Positions 1 to 11,711 of a stretch of DNA of 64,000 nucleotides are shown piece after piece. Both the position numbers and the translations under genes were made by a program. Every line of letters begins with the position of its first letter. The stretch's first letter is position 1. This DNA is from Bisporella sp. PMI_857 (Eukaryota > Ascomycota > Leotiomycetes > Helotiales > Helotiaceae). A model generated the notes under the pieces. That model was not told the origin of the DNA and did not search any database. It saw nothing but the letters and a program-made list of their open reading frames with translations. Location of the stretch: positions 62,001 through 126,000 of the forward strand of contig JAJSPD010000008.1 in NCBI GenBank assembly GCA_021307315.1. The letters run 5' to 3'.

Positions 1-467
1 GGCTCATGGCGTAGGTTCATACTGACGGTGGACTAACTGGCGAGTAAAGGGCACAAAATGGGGCTCATCTATTATTAGAGATATATTTTTAGGTTTACAA
101 ACACAACACGTCAATGGGTCTGTTTTTTTTCTAGATATTGATCGAGGCAACAAAACTACGTGTGCTCATTCTAAATACCTTCATGTTGTCTTTCAGACGG
201 ACAACCCGGTCCTCGAAGCGTGGTCTGCAAAATGCTGGCAAGCAATGGGGTATAACAACCAAGGGTTGCGAATATCTCCCATCGTAAGCATAAGGAGGGA
301 GGAAGGGGAAGGGAAACCCAAGCAACCCGGTAGAATCGTGTAAACTAAATAAATCAAGGACAAAATCACTTCAAGACCAAATTTTCGGAAGTACAAGAAT
401 TGTATTCAGTAATTCAAAGCATGTCCTGATTTCTGATCCAAGCACTGGGGTACCAGTCCGGCGGCGC

Positions 468-840
468 CTAAGATTGACTTCCTTTGTCTTCACTATATTC
501 CTTCCCCAGTTCCCACAACACCATATCAGCAACGACCAACCCACTACCCCAGCGCTTTGTCATTCCACCACCATTATATCCTACTACCGTAAATTGCCCA
601 ATTTTCTCTTTCACGGGTCCGATGATCACACCCTCATCCCTGGTCATCCCAATAATTCCCATCCAAGCACTCTCAACACTATCAAGGGGATGCGTCCCTT
701 CTCATCCAAGACAGAAAACTTCTTCGGGAATTGATACGGAGGATAGCGGCGGTAATCGTTCAATGCAGAGTAATAATCTTCTAGCAAAGTTTCGTCTTTA
801 GTGTTTGAGGCGAGCCGTGGAGCCCATATTCTACAAGGTT
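468..840 (-). pseudogene. FAD-dependent oxidoreductase (DAO family), C-terminal remnant
   Basis: Seen: reading the minus strand, a 3' fragment ends at 468 and contains the segment SAWMGIIGMTRDEG followed by IGP, then GYNGGGMTKRWGSG. In the D-amino-acid-oxidase-like flavoprotein family this arrangement (W-x-G-I-x-G-x-T-x-D, IGP, then G-Y-x-G-x-GM) is the C-terminal FAD-contacting part. A second stretch just upstream (around 690-800, with DYYSALNDYRRYPPYQ) continues the protein in another frame, so one indel separates them. No N-terminal Rossmann GxGxxG was found in the window. The family oxidises amines or amino acids using FAD; the substrate here is unknown. It lies on the same strand as, and just downstream of, an amino-acid permease remnant. 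I infer a decayed gene rather than a live one. Confidence is good for the family, low for exact limits. Confidence 0.55.
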
Positions 841-949
841 TTCCTGATCTTCATATTTGCGTTGTGGCATCTGTACGAGCGAGTGGTAGCCGTCTCTGGA
901 AAGGACGTTCATACCCCACGTTCCCGCTGAGTCTGGAGTTGGTCTAGGT

Positions 950-1350
950 CAGACTGCGATGACCATGTCGCGGTCCACCAGTAGTAAACTCCGTTGATAG
1001 GCATGGACGAAGACGGCTCAGCTACCGATAGAGCTACCGGAAAGAAAAGGATACACGGGATGAACCAACCCTGGCAAGGTCATCGGGATTGTGAATCATT
1101 TCTACATAGTTGTTACTTACCAAGACAAACCCCCAATAACCTGCGTTGAAAACCTGATAAAAGGCGATAATTAAGAACGCCGACATAGGCCTAAGGACCA
1201 GTCAATATGATGGAAGGTAGATAGTACTGCATAGAGCACTTACAACGCCAATGCAATTGTCAATGCCATTCTTGTCATACTGCTAAAGGCATGAAGGTAG
1301 ACAGGTTCGTAACCCAAGTCTTGCACCACTTAATTTTCTGCCTCATCGCG
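950..1350 (-). pseudogene. Amino-acid/GABA permease (APC family) N-terminal remnant
   Basis: Seen: three minus-strand pieces appear in the correct order. First, near 1265-1345, is LGYEPVYLHAFSS, preceded by an in-frame stop. Next, near 1140-1190, is a hydrophobic piece ending NAGYWGFVLVS. Third, near 970-1075, is PVALSVAEPSSSMPINGVYYWW. Fungal amino-acid and GABA permeases have exactly this start: an 'LGY.....F' linker before the first helix, then a helix ending 'S.AE..S..P..G..YYW'. Two intron-like gaps with GTAAGT donors separate the pieces. Nothing resembling the remaining ten or so transmembrane helices follows before the oxidoreductase remnant. I infer a truncated, non-functional plasma-membrane permease gene. 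Its neighbour relation to the oxidoreductase and the aminotransferase suggests a former amino-acid utilisation cluster. Confidence 0.5.
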
Positions 1351-2136
1351 GTTTTTTTGAGGAGCATCGCCGTCACTCCATATTTTGTGCTGAATTGTGT
1401 CTGACACGGTGCTAGAGAACTGATTGAGCTTTGGAACGGGAAATTATTGTCTAACCTGGCCGATAGAAATGAGATAAGTTTGCCTAAAGGCAAGGAAAAG
1501 CAGTAGACGAACTTGACAATTGGAGACGTAGAGCTCGTCAAGGGGTAATGAGTGATTTGAACACTTGTAGGTTTTGCAGAGTTGGTTGGGAATAGACTGG
1601 AAAGCGATGATCAGTCGAGAGATGCTGTTGGCTTTATCATCAAACCTTACATTCAGAGATAATCACGGCTGGCAATCACAGCCGGGAGTTGGCCGCCTCA
1701 CAATAACATTAAATCACTAGGCGCCATACGGGCATATGGAGAGAAGAGATGAGGGATCACGAGAGGGCTATGTTGGGCTGAGAAAAGTGCTTTGAAGGCT
1801 TCAAGGACTGGAAGTAAGAGACGAGGGATGATGTTACGCCCCGCATTTTCAGATCCAGATTACATAGTTACGACAAGAATACAATGCAAGTAATAAGGTT
1901 CGGGGCCGTCATACTAGCAATAACCATCCATTACCGGTCCACTGGTGGCTGACATGGAATCCTTTAGTAGTCTAGATAGTTTAACACAAGGGCGACTTCG
2001 GAGTCAAAGTTGGGATCTTGGCAGTGGAGGGATATCAACTTGGCACCGCCAGCCACTTCTTTCGGCCCGTTCCTTCTCAGGTTCGGGTGGGATAAGCAGC
2101 TATACACTATCAGGAACCCAGGAAGATAGATATTTA

Positions 2137-2152
2137 CCCCCCCCCCCCCCCC
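2137..2152. repeat. Poly-C homopolymer (16 C)
   Basis: An uninterrupted run of sixteen C residues in non-coding DNA about 300 bp before the cupin-aminotransferase start codon. Runs this long are prone to length error in sequencing, so the count is not reliable. Confidence 0.9.
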
Positions 2153-2452
2153 AAATTCTGTTCATACTTGCCGACCAGATCCGATATCCCGATAACTCAC
2201 CTATTTCGGGCCCAGGCCCGTAGATAACCGATAAGCTACCTTACTCGAGAACACAATACGGCCTCGGCTCATGATTCGCACCCTTGGTGGCATTTCTGGC
2301 TTCGAATAGTACCTATATGAGCACCATTGGCCTGCCCCTTGATAACGCTGCTTGGAGGTTGGAGAACACTCACGACGAACAATCTGCTCTGGGTACCCGG
2401 AACCAACACTAACTATAGCCTTCATCAAAACAATAGGAATTCAATAGTTAAG

Positions 2453-4370
2453 ATGTCACTCCGAGTCATTCATGATGCGCCACTAGGCCACAAATTCGCC
2501 TTCAACCACAAGAATGATTACTGGACCCATTTAGTAGCGTCCGAGTAAGTGAGGAATATATCCTGCTGGCAAGAAGGTTGTCGCTGAACATGTGACAGTC
2601 CTGAATCCAAAACACCTATCCGTATTGGTTCCTGGAAGCATGTTGGTGAATCTACAGAGGAATCCGAAGAGATAGTGGCTGAATATGACGAAGCCAAATA
2701 TGTTGTATCCGGTAAGACCCATCAATTGTCTACTAATCCTTATCGCAGAGCGAATTCTAACCGAGTGAACTGCTCAGGAGAGATCACACTTCTTGATGTT
2801 GCTTCCAAGACCGAGCATACAGCAACGGAGGGAAGTTTGATATGGATCGAAAAAGGCTCTAAAGGAAAAATATTACGCATAAAGGATCTAGTCACCGTGT
2901 ATGTCGAACATCGACATGGTGAGCAAACAATCTATCCATTTCGATCCTCTGCAACCCTGAACCGATCACAAGGGAGGCCAAGAGTCAACCAAATGGGCCT
3001 TCAACAGATGCCGTGCTTTCTGAACGCAAAGGCGATGTGCTCAACCCAAATTTGGATGTTAAACTGGCACATCTGCTCAAAACTTATGCCGTGGAAAATT
3101 CTAAATCAGAAGCGGCCTATAAACTGGCAACGCAGACTCTTCCCGGTGGAAATACGAGATCCGTTTTGGCTTATTCTCCATTTCCTCTGGTGTTAAAATC
3201 GGGCCAACAGTGTTATGTCACCTCCCTTGATGGCAAAGAGTATGTTGACTTTGTGTCCGAGTACTCAGCAGGAATCTACGGTCACTCTCATCCCACATTA
3301 CAAGCTGCTGTTCAGGAAGCCTTGAAGATAGGAATCAATCTCGGCGGTCTGACTGAACACGAAGCAACTTTTGGACGCTTGATACAGCGGCGATTTCCCA
3401 GCTTGGAGCGCGTTCGATTCTGCAATTCAGGAACAGAGGCGAATCAGATGGCTATCGCGGTGGCAAAATTCCACACGCAGCGAAAATCAGGTAAGGAATA
3501 TCTTTTGACAGTTTCGTTTGCGAAAGCTAGGAACTGATTTTGGAACTCGACTTAGGTGGTGGTATTCAAAAATGGCTACCATGGAGGAACACTATCCTTC
3601 CACCACGAATACGAGCCAATGAACATCCCACACAACTTCATCGTCGCCCCATACAACGACATCGAAGGTACCAGAAGTCTCTTAACGGACAGAATAGCAG
3701 CCATACTTGTAGAACCTGTCCTCGGAGCAGGAGGATGCATACCCGGGAAACGCGAGTTTCTTCAATTCCTGCGGGAAGCAGCCACCAAGATCGGCGCCAT
3801 CCTCATCTTTGATGAAGTCATGACATCGAGATTACACTTTCATGGAATCCAGGATACTTCAATATCATACCTGATATGACAACTCTAGGAAAATACCTCG
3901 GTGGAGGATTTACCTTTGGTGCGTTCGGTGGAAAGCAGGAGATTATGGAGAGGTTCAATCTTAATGCCTCGACTGAAGCTGGGGTGCAGAGCTTGACCCA
4001 TTCAGGGACTTTCAACAACAACATTTTCACCATGACGGCTGGGATCGCGGCCTCAAAGTTGCTTACCGAAGATATTTTCGCGCAGATGAATGGTATTGGT
4101 GATTTGCTTCGCAACGGCATTAATCGTATTGCCAACGAGAATGGCTGGGGGTCAAAGCTGGAGGCTACAGGATTTGGGAGCTTGGTGGGCGTTCATTTCC
4201 GAGGGCCTGAGAGTGAGGTATTGCTCAATAGTTTCTTCTTCTACTTGCTGGGGCATGGTTTGTATATCGGAAAGAGGGGCTTCTTCTCTATCAACATGAT
4301 TCACGAAGAAAAGCATGTTGGGCTGGCACTTCAGGCGATAGAAGGCTTTGTTAAAGAGTTTGCACTATAA
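2453..4370 (+). CDS. Cupin domain fused to class III (glutamate-1-semialdehyde-type) aminotransferase, frameshifted
   Basis: Exons read 2453-2544, 2599-2711 and 2778-2918, with GTAAG-type introns. They encode a small cupin (IGSWKHVGE...YDEAKYVVSGE...GSLIWIEKGSKG) most like the EutQ-type cupins. A further intron, best placed at 2919-3007, joins it in frame to a PLP-dependent aminotransferase: LPGGNTRSV, FCNSGTEANQMA, KNGYHGGTLSF, then the PLP-ring aspartate in IFDEVMTSR and the Schiff-base lysine in TTLGKYLGGG, ending at 4370. Oddities: the intron starting at 3491 has clear splice signals (to 3555) but leaves the frame wrong by 2 nt, and a 1-nt deletion lies near 3850 between HGIQ and FNIIPDM. 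The reaction is transamination or aminomutation of an unknown amino substrate. The fusion could instead be two adjacent genes, since the joining intron is the weakest part. Family call strong; functional state uncertain. Confidence 0.7.
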
Positions 4371-5856
4371 TTGATATTTTTTCTCTCCTCGTCTACTTCC
4401 TGAAGAAATTATACCACACCTAGGCCGTTGCCATATGGTTCTACTTAACCATGATGGCCGTCCTCAATAGGCTTGTAGAATACCTGAAACTCACTTGAGG
4501 ACAAATCAAAATCGGTCTTTTCTACCCTCAATTCCCTCTGTGGCCTGGCGTATCGCTAAACTCCGCTACAGTTGGTCCCGAAGACCGCCCATCCTGAAGT
4601 TACAGAAATCAAACAGCGAAGACGACAGAGTTGATACCCAGGCACTCGATCCAAGCCAAGGTCGCACGGGTGAGCTTTCAGGTCCATCTGCCGGTGAGAG
4701 ACAGATCATCTGTGTCCACTGCATAATTTTAGGACTACATAAGATGCATGCCTAGCTGGCATACTGATGCCGAAACAGAAGCTGCCGGTGGAGACTTTGG
4801 CACAGATCAACAAAAGAATACTTGCTATCTAAAAGAGTAGCTTTTTGCGTGTATCTGAATTTAAAAGATGCCCCTAGTTACTCTAAAAATTATTAAGTAA
4901 TATAATTTATTACTTATTAAAAACGTCTCTTGGCATCTGATAAAGGTGGAGTTATTCTTAACACATTAATGTATGCTCATATATAAGAAACCCTTCTGTC
5001 TCTCTCCACCGCCTGCGAACCAAGTGTCTCTAGGTCTTAGATCACAGCTCCTGATCTAGTACAAAATCACATCCCATCCATGGTGATAGTCACCTCGAGC
5101 CCAAAGACAACGAAAGCTCAGAACAGGCTTTGTGGCTATTATGTGTGAGTAAATGGGCAAATTCTGTGGACTCTAGTGAATTCTACTGCTAGAGCAGCTT
5201 AACCAATGTCGGAATCTCGATATGGGCATTTTAGATTTCCATATTCGGATCTGAGGTCTTGCTGCTTTACCCTGAGCTGCAGGTGAGCAAACCTGAACTA
5301 GGCTGAGTGCGTGCGTGCAAAGAGGTGAGAAACGGTGAGCAGGAGCCTATATGTTGAATTATCGGAATAATTTAGCTGTGCGACCGCGCGAGTGAACTGC
5401 TCGGCTTGGGAGTCCGTCTAGTCGCCAGCAGGTGCAACTACTGTCAGTTACGGCTTTCCGCTCCTGGAAGTGGCGAGACCACAGACTTGGGATCTTGTTC
5501 TTTGCGTTTGAAGGTGGATGCAATGCCATTCTCATCATAGCGTAACGGAAATCGAAGGGACATTTCTCACATGTGGTTGTATTCGTTGTGAATGGCGGTA
5601 TTTAGTTAATTGCTTGAAGTTTCCTGACTGTTGGGGTCCACGACGCTCTCTCGCGCTAGTAAATTTCTTCGGCCTCCTCTAGACGAGATCAGCTTCGCTC
5701 TCGTTGATCCCACATCGTCCATATCGCACTACCAGACGCAATATTACTTACCGCAAAAGAGTTTGTTTTTTACAGTTCAACAGCTCCCGTTTCAGCTCGC
5801 TGGAAGTGCTTTATATTGCCCTTGGTGAAATTGAAACAAAGTAGAAGAAATAAAAG
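4371..5856. other. Intergenic, no gene recognised
   Basis: Open frames here are short and show no recognisable protein. The part around 4850-4990 is AT-rich. It separates the plus-strand aminotransferase from the 3' end of the minus-strand PD-(D/E)XK gene, so it probably holds two 3' ends plus spacer. Confidence 0.5.
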
Positions 5857-7766
5857 TTATTCTTTCCTTGCTCGCTTAGATGGGCCTGCAATACACTCTG
5901 ATGACAGCTCCTTGGAATCAACATCCAACGTCTTTTGCCTGACAAGAGATCGTTTGTTGTTGGTAGAGCAAGCTTCTCTTTCTCCGCCATTGAGTCTTTC
6001 GCGATGGGGCATCTCCGTCACATGAAAGTCCTCTGCTTCCGCACTGTCCAGACACCGTTTAATTTTACTCAAATCGGACTCCGGATAACCATGTACATCC
6101 CGCAAGTGGTCCAAAAATCCTTCAGAGGTGTATAGCTCGGAGCATTCACTTTTGCTACAATGCCACACGGCTCTTTCTGCACTCTTTTCCTTTCCTTTTC
6201 GGCGATGATGGATTTCCAGCTCTCTAGCTAAAGACTCCCGCGCTCTTCTGTTGCACAGAGCCCTTTGCAAAGCTGAGCTCGGTAAGGGCAAATCCGTGTC
6301 TTCATCACAAGTTCGCATCGACTTGAGCTCTGGTTTAACATCGTAGATTGACCTCCAATCCAAGAGGTAATTGTCGTCGCAAAATTTGTGCCACGGTTTC
6401 AAGTGATCAGTCACAAAAGTTCTAAACTCCGTGATAGCCCATAAATGGATCTGATCAATATAGAAGCTCCCAAGCCGCACGCTCGTTAGTTACATAAGCA
6501 CTCCATATTCGCTGAAACATCTATATGAATTTAGTCAGCTCCAGAAAATATTATCCACAAAGTTTACACACATAGACATTTTCACTCATTCCCTTCGTTC
6601 CTCTATACTCATTCACTTGTCGTGGACGCCGGTATCCAACTAGTAGGTGCCAGTAAGCACCAAATGATGTGAGGGCGAAAACCTGATATTGATGGCTGGT
6701 CTTTGTCTGATATACTTTAGAAGAGCCAACTGGCCCAGGCGTACGCACCAAATTATCAAGCATATCGAGGTAGCAAGCTCCTGCTTTACATGCTTGATGT
6801 CGCGCTTCACGGCAGTCTCCGCTCCAACCTTTTGCTTCATATACCGCAAATGGGAACACGAGGTCGGTTTCTCCCATTTGGGATCGCACAACAAGCCACA
6901 CTTCCGGTGTAGCAAAAGCTTTTCCAGCCTTTCTCTGCTCAGCTCGTCGGCTTGAAATGACCTACCAGTGTCACCCGAAAATGTGGCGAGGCCGAATGTT
7001 ACGTCAGGTATCCGATTCACTACAGTAGATTCACCAGTGAGAGTCAGTTGAACTGAATGAGTCTCTGGCTTCAAGGAAACGTAGTCATGCTTGTCTCTAT
7101 CGTTAGGGTTAGTATAATTACTGTTTTTCATCTAGTTGGGAAGTTAGTCGTACAACTCCAGACAAGGGTCATTTCTCATCTGATTAAAGACATCAGCCCA
7201 AGCGTCGGCTTCCCACGCGTATTCGCTCTTGCGCCGAGTCCCATTATCTATATTATGCTCCACAGCAATGCGAGCTCGTCTCCTCCTGTCCCCTTCACTC
7301 GGCTCCTCCCAGTCGACTTTTTCAAAAGAAGGAACCCACACCTTGCGATCTATCGTTACTAATTCCGGTCGATACTCGTGGGAGTAATATATTCCTCGGG
7401 AATTCAACGCATACTCTTTTCCGTAATTGTCAATCATGTTAGGAGGGTAGACCATCGTCGGAATAAACGCCCTAAATATTGATCAGAATTCCGATTAAAA
7501 TAATCTGGTATCAAAGGAAACGCTTACCGACCATCATTAGCGTATAGAGATTCAATTGCATTTCGTAACTCTTCTTCCGACCCTGTAAAGTTCTTCATAT
7601 CTACCGCCCGTGGGTGTCCAATAATATCGAGTACGCACACAAACTGCTCCCTCAACCACGACAAATTGGCAGCCTTAAATGACTCCTTCTGTTTCTCGCG
7701 ATATTCTTCTCTATACTCCTTCATAGTCGTTTGGGCCGAAACCACTGGCGCATGTTTTGGGTGCAT
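5857..7766 (-). pseudogene. Fungal PD-(D/E)XK nuclease-like protein with C-terminal C2H2-type zinc finger, frameshifted
   Basis: Seen: the core carries LVFPFAVYEAKGWSGD, then QVFALTSFGAYWHLLVGY, FQRIWSAYVTNERAAWEL and IDQIHLW..FR.FV.DHLKPWH. These are the conserved blocks of an expanded fungal family with a restriction-endonuclease-like fold; the E-x-K of 'YEAKGW' is the nuclease signature. The C-terminus has a zinc-finger-like block: CSKSEC, then H-x4-H (HLRDVHGY), followed by a basic tail with KRARK. Introns: one near 7473-7528, another removing about 6500-6560 (donor GTGTGT, acceptor ATATAG). Frame breaks: a missing G in the G run at 6873-6875, a shift near 6462, and stops near 7140. The start at 7766 is a guess; the ORF is open further upstream. 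Function of the family is not known; nuclease activity is inference from the fold. It may be a real pseudogene or an error-damaged gene. Confidence 0.65.
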
Positions 7767-7814
7767 GCTGGATGATTCAACAACGTAGTTATGGATCGTA
7801 CAGTACAAGTGCAA

Positions 7815-8859
7815 GCTTCACTGTCACTAGTTATCTATCTTCGTTAAATAAACCGATACTTTGACCTAATTTTTGATTCATTCGGCGGCGGGAGGGTTGG
7901 TTTAATATTTATATCTAGTGTGCGCATATAGAATGAAGTGAGGGAGGTGCCTGTTTTAGGTTACAGTGCGGCCTTTGAGTCACAAGTCAACCGAATTATG
8001 CATTGATCAGACAGGGGATTATGCCTCGTTCTGCCTTACGAGGGTGTGGTGGTGTGCATGAGGAGGCATGTCTATCTTGGGTTTTCAACACATGGTGCGA
8101 ATTGTATTGGTTAGGAGGAAAGGGCCCATGTCTGCCTTCTAGGTTGAGCTACGGGATTGCACACTGCACTTTTGTGCATATTTTAGAGACGGCAATCGCA
8201 ACCAAGCCTCTTATTAGCAGCATAGAAAATTGATGAAAATTCGAGAATCTTGTTTATTGTAGTTTGTCTATTTGGAAGTAGCTTGCGGTATCTCTGAGGC
8301 GAGGGGGGAGTAGCCGAGACTGAGCCGGCCAGAGCAAAGTGTGTCAAGAGGCTGCCCAGCGTGATATTCCGAGGTCGAAACAAGAATTATATATCGGTAT
8401 CTTTTATAATAATGAATTAACCAGTATTTTAAGTTCTACATGGAATAATATTATCTCAAATAAAGTTTATAATCAATCATGCCTTGAATTTTAGCACGAA
8501 ATTCGCTCACCGGGCATGGTGGAATCACACAAAACAATACATCAAACACTCTACTATCACTATCATGGAAGAAGTCCTTTGCAAAAAATCCTTCCCGAAA
8601 GAAAATCTTTATGAATTATTGTATAATATCAGGTGATGTATTTCTCCAATCTATGATGCGGTATGCAGAGCTCCTATCAATGTGGTTTACCATCGGACTT
8701 TTCTTTATTCTACAAGTTTCGGATTCCTCCATGTCTTCTCTTAAAAAATAAATCAAAAGGGGGAGAACCAGTGCCTGAACTCGATCCGGTAGATATCCAC
8801 TATCGGATTCAGCAGCCGATGATGGGGAAGAGGTTCCCCCCAAGCACATGTTCAACTCA
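7815..8859. other. AT-rich intergenic spacer
   Basis: No coding pattern was recognised. The part around 8390-8480 is strongly AT-rich. It separates the 5' end of the PD-(D/E)XK gene from the 3' end of the next minus-strand gene. Confidence 0.5.
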
Positions 8860-10763
8860 CTAGCCTTTGTCCATAGTCAGATCCGCTATATTCACCAGCA
8901 ACTCCTTCACTTGGGCCGTCTCAAGTTCCGCTTCCGTATTGGTGGTCTTGCAACTCTCTGATGTCGTCTCATCTTCGGGCCCGTTTAGCCTTTGCCTGCG
9001 TGAGTTGCAATATCAACATCTTCTTAGCACCAGCATTCAGCTGGATTTCAGGCTCATTTATATCGGAAGTGCTCTCACAAGCGTTGAGTATAGGATGCAC
9101 TGCTACCATCGTATCTACCGCACTTTTTTTAGCACTCATGGGCAAGCTCGTCCATGTTGGGACTTCTCCTGAATCGCCCATTAACGCTCCAGCTAGCACC
9201 TGTGCGGTTTGCTATGAATTTAAACATAATTAGTAGAAGCTAAAGAGAAACCAAGATAAAGATAACTTACTACCAGCTTTGCGTATGCTAAATAGCCACC
9301 TGGGTCAGTTATGCCAATTTTGAGCAACTTCCGGAGCTGATATACCCCGGCCTTCAATGTTTCTCTAGACTGGAGTTCATCAGTGGAAGTAGATGACTGT
9401 CCCTCGTGTTGATATTTATTGTACGTAATTGTTGCCCTCTGTAGAAGATAGAGGACGGCCCCGTTAACACCATTATATGTCCCTGCATTGTTGAAGTTGA
9501 GGGTGGAATGCTTCTCCAATAGAAACTTCTCGGCCTCTTTTTTTTCGTCAATCGTCAGATCAGAAAATACTATCTTGCTTCCACTAGCTTTGTTTTTATG
9601 TATATTGGATACTGTTTTTAGTGCACTTTCTATTCATTTAAGAAAGTCAGCCAATGTAAAATCGCAGATTCCGGAGTATTGCATCAATCACAACACGTCC
9701 TTAATGTAGTAGTAATCTAACTTACCCCAACGGTGACCCATACTTCACGGGATTTGATCCCCAATACGCTTCGGACATCTGAAGCACTGCTTGAACTAAG
9801 GATCTGAGGCTGTTCTGGTCGGTTTAGTATAATCCTCCTAACCGGCACAATTGGCCTTGGCTTATCTCCGCTTACGTTCCCATTCCCCGTAAGTTGAAGC
9901 CTGCGGCGAATCGAATGTTTTATATAGAACGTATGCAGCTGCTGAATTGCAAGATGTATTTTTAATGATTTTTGAATCTTCAGCGGCGAAGGTGTAAATA
10001 TTTTTATTAAGGCCCTCGCATAATCCGACCACAGCATCCTTTCTAGCTTCGACACTAAACTTACTCCAAACTTTTGGTTTGGAGGGTATCCAATTCGAGG
10101 AGTCCGATTCCAGATTACACATTATAATTATGCATCGATCTGTAAGTTTCAAAGGAAATTAGTTCGAATATTATTCTAATCAGAGCTTAGCGATATTTGG
10201 GTTCTGGTCCCAAGAAACAGTACTTACCCGCAAATTTTGAAAGGCTTTTCATTTATCTTCAGCTTATCACAGAATTCGGAAACCTTATCGGTGAGTTTAA
10301 TAGTAACCAGGGAGTCAATAGGCGCAAGGCTATCTGCTCCAATTGGTGTTTCAGACCTGGAATTTTCATCGCTGTGCTGTTTATCAGACGTCTGTTGTGC
10401 AGGATTCGGTGCGCTAATGGAGGTATGTGGAGCATCAGGGGCAGTGCCAAGAAGAGAAGGATTAATAAAGCTTGCTTGCTGGTCAGGCGTAGAGCTCAAA
10501 AGATTTGCGTTGTGGTGGCTCCTCAGAGAAATCATCAATTGTTTCGTCCATTTCACATATGGGACATTCAAATTTCATCTTCGATGAGATGGACATTTTT
10601 GCTGACGCCTTCCTCAGCTCTTGGACAAGCCATTCTATATGTGGCCTTTTATCTCCGTTTCTTTTGCCAAATATGTATTCCGAAAATTTCGAGTAGCATA
10701 ATTCAGGATTCGAATCAGGGACAATATGACCGCAATCATGTATATATCGTAATATATGCACAT
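8860..10763 (-). CDS. Uncharacterised protein with N-terminal Cys/His cluster, frameshifted
   Basis: Not recognised as a named family. Starting at the ATG at 10763 (MCIYYDIY), a 1-nt slip leads into DCGHIVPDSNPELC, a helical stretch and then FECPICEMDE. The C...CGH...C...CPIC spacing suggests a zinc-binding module. After another slip near 10500 the protein continues through a Ser/Thr/Pro/Gln-rich region (about 10224-10480), a spliced exon from about 10135 (SNWIPSKPKVWSKF), and a final part with KHSTLNFNNAGTYNG and ETLKAGVYQLRKLLK, finishing MDKG at 8860. Introns with GTAAG donors are visible near 10210 and near 9270. Coding character is supported by continuation of plausible protein across spliced exons. 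It sits tail-to-head behind the PD-(D/E)XK gene on the same strand. Function unknown. Confidence 0.5.
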
Positions 10764-11494
10764 TTTTGCCCCTTGGGTACTTGTGGAACTCCCTTCCGTT
10801 GTGAACAATCCGTAGTTGAGTTTTGATCTGATTCCTGGTAGGATTGATTGACTATGATGAGAAGAATATTTCGTATTCTTGGTGTTCGAATTTGCATATT
10901 TTGTTTTTGAGAAAGAAGAAAAGATCCAGACAGAAAAAACCTGCTCCTTTATGAGAAAACTTCCTCTCTCTTCCAGCTCCCAGGAATCAAGCTTCCCAGA
11001 TTTCGACTCACAAAATAGCAAGACACCTCTTTTCGCATTCACGATTGTGAGGATTGCAAGCCTAATCCTATGACTGGCTCAGATTTAAGATATCCCAAAT
11101 GGCGCCATGGCTGGCGCGGGTGAATACCGTAGCAAAGACGATACAGCGGGTATCCACACGTAAGCGTCCCACGAGCCCAAGTAACGGTCAAATCCAATTT
11201 CAAGCTCCGACCGGTAATGGCCATTCAAAAGCAAGCAGCTGGCTACCAGCGACGCAGTGAAACGCTGGACAGTATAACCACCGCCACCACAGGATGAAAA
11301 ATCCAGCAACGAGATCCTCCCAAATACACCAACTGCCAGTTCGCTCTCGCACGCCGTCCCAAAACCCCACCACGCCACATGTTAACATACCTATAAATCG
11401 GACTCGTAGAAAACCCCGCCAACCCACGCTGCTACGCACCAACCTCCACCATCGACTCTACAGCTTCGCGCCCAAGCCCAAGGAGGAAAGGAGC

Positions 11495-11513
11495 GGGGGG
11501 GAGGGGGAGGGGG
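11495..11513 (+). repeat. G-run cluster with G-quadruplex potential
   Basis: Runs of seven, five and five G are separated by single A bases, with another GG after. The seven-G run can be split to give four G-tracts with one-base loops, which fits the classical quadruplex pattern. It lies about 730 bp upstream of the start of the uncharacterised Cys/His gene and 3' of the GH55 gene. Confidence 0.6.
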
Positions 11514-11692
11514 AGGAAATACCACGATATGTGATCATCGTATATGCGTGCACAACACATAAAATAAAAAAAGGCTCCCAAGAGCGAGTATACGCATCAT
11601 CCACTGTCAAACACTCTCAAAGCTTGCTCTTCCCTCGCCTGCCTTATACGATCCCATTTCCCCGTTTAGAAAAGGTAAACAAAGAGGTGGGG

Positions 11693-11711
11693 AAAAAAAA
11701 AGGGGGGGGGG
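11693..11711 (+). repeat. A9-G10 homopolymer junction
   Basis: Nine A are followed directly by ten G in non-coding sequence between the unknown gene and the GH55 gene. It is likely unstable and hard to sequence accurately. Confidence 0.85.

Noticed and set aside
10197..10826. Plus-strand frame of about 209 codons
   Set aside because: Antisense to exons of the Cys/His-rich gene whose opposite strand shows spliced continuity and zinc-like motifs.
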